A stretch of 64,000 nucleotides of DNA from Siphlonurus alternatus. Lineage: Eukaryota > Arthropoda > Insecta > Ephemeroptera > Siphlonuridae. The stretch is taken from NCBI GenBank assembly GCA_949825025.1, contig OX463784.1:16124124-16188123 (forward strand), read 5' to 3'. This document shows positions 61,569 to 64,000 of the stretch, in pieces. Below the pieces are notes generated by a model that saw only the letters and a list, made by a program, of their open reading frames with translations, was not told the DNA's origin and searched no databases. Every line of letters starts with the position of its first letter. Position 1 is the stretch's first letter. Made by a program: the position numbers and the translations under genes.

Positions 61569-62421
61569 TACTATAACATTTTTACTTAGTATAACGAAAT
61601 AACTATATACCTCTGTGTCATTTTTTTATTTTTTTATTTAACAATAATCAGATGGTGCAAAAAAACATTAACAAAAATAACAAAATACATGGACAATATT
61701 GCCTGTGAGTAGGGTATGACAAATTTAATGAAGTAATATATTTAATACAATTTTAGATTTTTTTATGTGCTTCTATCTTGAGCTCTATAAATTTGCAGAT
61801 ATAATTATCCAAAGTCCAAATATATGCTACGAAAACTACGAAAAGTAATCATAGTCCACACTCCAAAGTGGAGATTTTTTATTCTTCTCGATGGTAAATG
61901 TATATATTATCATGTCAACTTTTGTTAGACTTGAATGCAAAGATTTTTTTTTTTTTTTTGTTTTTTCATATTATTTTTTTATGTTACATCGGGAAATAAT
62001 TATATGATAATAAAGTTGAAGAAAAATTACTATAAATTTAAATGAAAAAAAAAAGTCTCAAAGTTTAATCAATTTTAAAAAATAATGATCATAAAATCTA
62101 TGTTTTCATCACGAATTAATTATATGCTTACAGATGCAGATGATAATAAAAAATCTAAAAAGTCCAATATTCCGGGAAAAAAATATATTTACGTGAAGTA
62201 TAGAGAAGTGAATTGTTTTTATTGAACTGTTTGTAAATTTCCTGCCTCTGACTTGTTATTTATGTACCCATCAATAAAAATATATAAAATAAACTGCCTT
62301 AGATACAACACGTTAATAATTTGTAACATAAATACTTAAGTTATTTTACGTAAAATATTCAAATTCTAAAATTGAAACAGGTGTACAGTAATTAAATGTT
62401 ATCAACACATTAGGGTCCAGA

Positions 62422-62498
62422 TTGACGTCACCATTCAAAGCTGCCTGGTTTAATTAAAGGCTCATTAATTAACCGTGTGTAAACCAAAATGACGTCAA
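62422..62498. repeat. Short inverted repeat ending in TGACGTCA
   Basis: TTGACGTCACC... and ...ATGACGTCAA close the two ends of a 77-bp segment with internal GTTTAATTAA/TTAATTAAC symmetry. It may be a small MITE relic. Confidence 0.45.
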
Positions 62499-62827
62499 TG
62501 AGAGGGTAAATAAAATAAATACTTGTATATTAAAATATCATTAATTTTAAATAATTACTGCAGTATTTATTTTATATTAATTAACAAGAAATGTAAATTT
62601 TTTAGTCGATTCTTAGAGTTTTGTAAAATATTTTATATTATAAATTCACTGTGATTAATTTTGGCATAATTTTGTTTACTGTCATTTGTTGTAACATTGA
62701 AAATCAGTTCATTAGCCTGACTTAAAAACTTCACCTAATACCGTATTATAGAATAGGATGAAACATGACATTTAGTAAAATCTTCTTGTTAATTTTGTAT
62801 TGCTTTGTTTTATATTCAAAATTTATA

Positions 62828-63130
62828 ATGGAGTATCGACCTAAATTTTTTTTTTATTGCAGAAATGGATAGAATGTGCAAAGTTATGCTACCCTGATTT
62901 TTTTCAAATTTTTTAGAGCCCGGGAAGTACTTTTAAAAAATTATTGAAAGTTCTTTTTGTGACGTCACGCGGCGGAGAGTCCTATCTTTTTCGCGTCTCG
63001 TGACATCACAAGAAGAACTTTTTTTAAAAATAGTTTCCGGGCTCTAAAAAATCTGAACAGAATCAGGGTAGCATAATTTTGCACCCTCTATCCATTTCTG
63101 CAATAAAAAAAAATGAGGTTGATACTCCAT
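62828..63130. mobile_element. MITE family E-like, copy 2 of the ATGGAGTATCGACC subfamily
   Basis: Ends ATGGAGTATCGACC and GGTTGATACTCCAT, arms with TTGCAGAAATGGATAG and TTTTTAGAGCCCGGGAAG; TGACGTCA at 62960. The same subfamily as 31001-31319. Confidence 0.72.
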
Positions 63131-64000
63131 TACTTTAATTTCAGGTTTTTGAAAGTATAATATGATTTTTCAGTAAATTCATAAATTATCTCACATCACA
63201 GTAGTAGCATTATTTATTATACATATTACATATTATATAGGGGGAGTTTTGAATCAATAAAATCATAATATTTTTACTAAAAAAAAAGCTATATTATAAT
63301 ACGTCCATACAGTAAAAAAATTATATATTTGCAAAACAATATTACTTTTTTACTAATCTGAATTCTCAACGTATACTAAAACCATGGCATTTCATTTTTA
63401 GCGTGCCTATAATAGAGCTACGTAAAAAAAAAAAAAAACTCTCGATCGCTAAGAAAACAACGTAAAATAAAACTAAATAACTTACTCGGGAATCGAGTAA
63501 TGAATTATACATCATAAGATACGTGAGAATATTAGAGAGAAGTACTTAAAATGTTAATGTAAATAAGATATAGTCTATTTATGATATTTGAGTCAATATT
63601 TGGAAGACGTGAAATGTGACATGCAACATAACTTTCATTACACATAACTCCCATTTTCTTACAGATAAGCATATAAAATTGAGCCTTATATATTTTTTAT
63701 AATAAATTTGTAGCTAACTTTCTTGTTAGTTTACATAATCTTTTACTGCTCGTAAGGCTTATTTTATAATATTAAATCATTCAAAATTGATTACTGGAAA
63801 GTGAAAGTTACCTCAGAATTTCCTGTGTTTTTTTCGACATTTTGTATTAAGAGTGGCATGACACAGCAGAATTTATTTTTTCCTTGTTCTTATCGCTTTG
63901 AATTTCGCTGATCGCCATGAGTTGTAAATTCTATTTTATTATGATAAAATATTTGATATTGATCAATTATCGCAACAAATTTTTAATTAAAAAAAAAAAA
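63131..64000. other. AT-rich end of window, nothing recognised
   Basis: About 870 bp of AT-rich sequence with several A runs. No exon, RNA gene or repeat family could be supported. Confidence 0.4.

Overview
The window is AT-rich eukaryotic DNA. Spliceosomal introns with GT-AG ends (and one AT-AC intron), AATAAA signals, microsatellites, a SINE family and many inverted-repeat transposons point to a metazoan invertebrate. The encoded proteins align over their length with human XPO4, MANEA and ALKBH6 as I recall those sequences. The phylum cannot be decided from the window. Coding exons are clearly richer in G+C than the surrounding sequence.

Layout. 1-3482 holds repeats and the XPO4 upstream region. 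3483-25036 (+) is a complete exportin-4 gene with 24 coding exons and 1151 codons. 25037-29409 is an AT-rich 3' flank. 29410-33060 (-) is a complete MANEA gene (GH99 endo-alpha-1,2-mannosidase, 4 exons, 447 aa). 33378-36432 (+) is a complete ALKBH6 gene (Fe(II)/2-oxoglutarate dioxygenase, 6 exons, 224 aa). MANEA and ALKBH6 are divergent, with 317 bp between their start codons, so they probably share a promoter. 36433-64000 is repeat-rich and gene-poor, with one good candidate coding exon at 55237-55482. The three genes are unrelated housekeeping functions: nuclear transport, Golgi glycan trimming and oxidative demethylation-type chemistry.

The most unusual content lies in the mobile DNA. There is a SINE family whose 5' end derives from 5S rRNA. 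XPO4 intron 22 holds a 5.15-kb hAT-like element with perfect 8-bp target duplications, inserted 4 nt past a splice donor. That element contains a SINE, which is itself split by a foldback element with 53-bp tandem-repeat arms and by a second small hAT-like element. Several palindromic MITE families are bounded by TTAA, and one has a reconstructable empty site. A 540-bp hAT-like element is built almost entirely from GGATCC-centred palindromes. Many of these unrelated elements carry the palindrome TGACGTCA. XPO4 intron 6 has textbook U12-type AT-AC signals.
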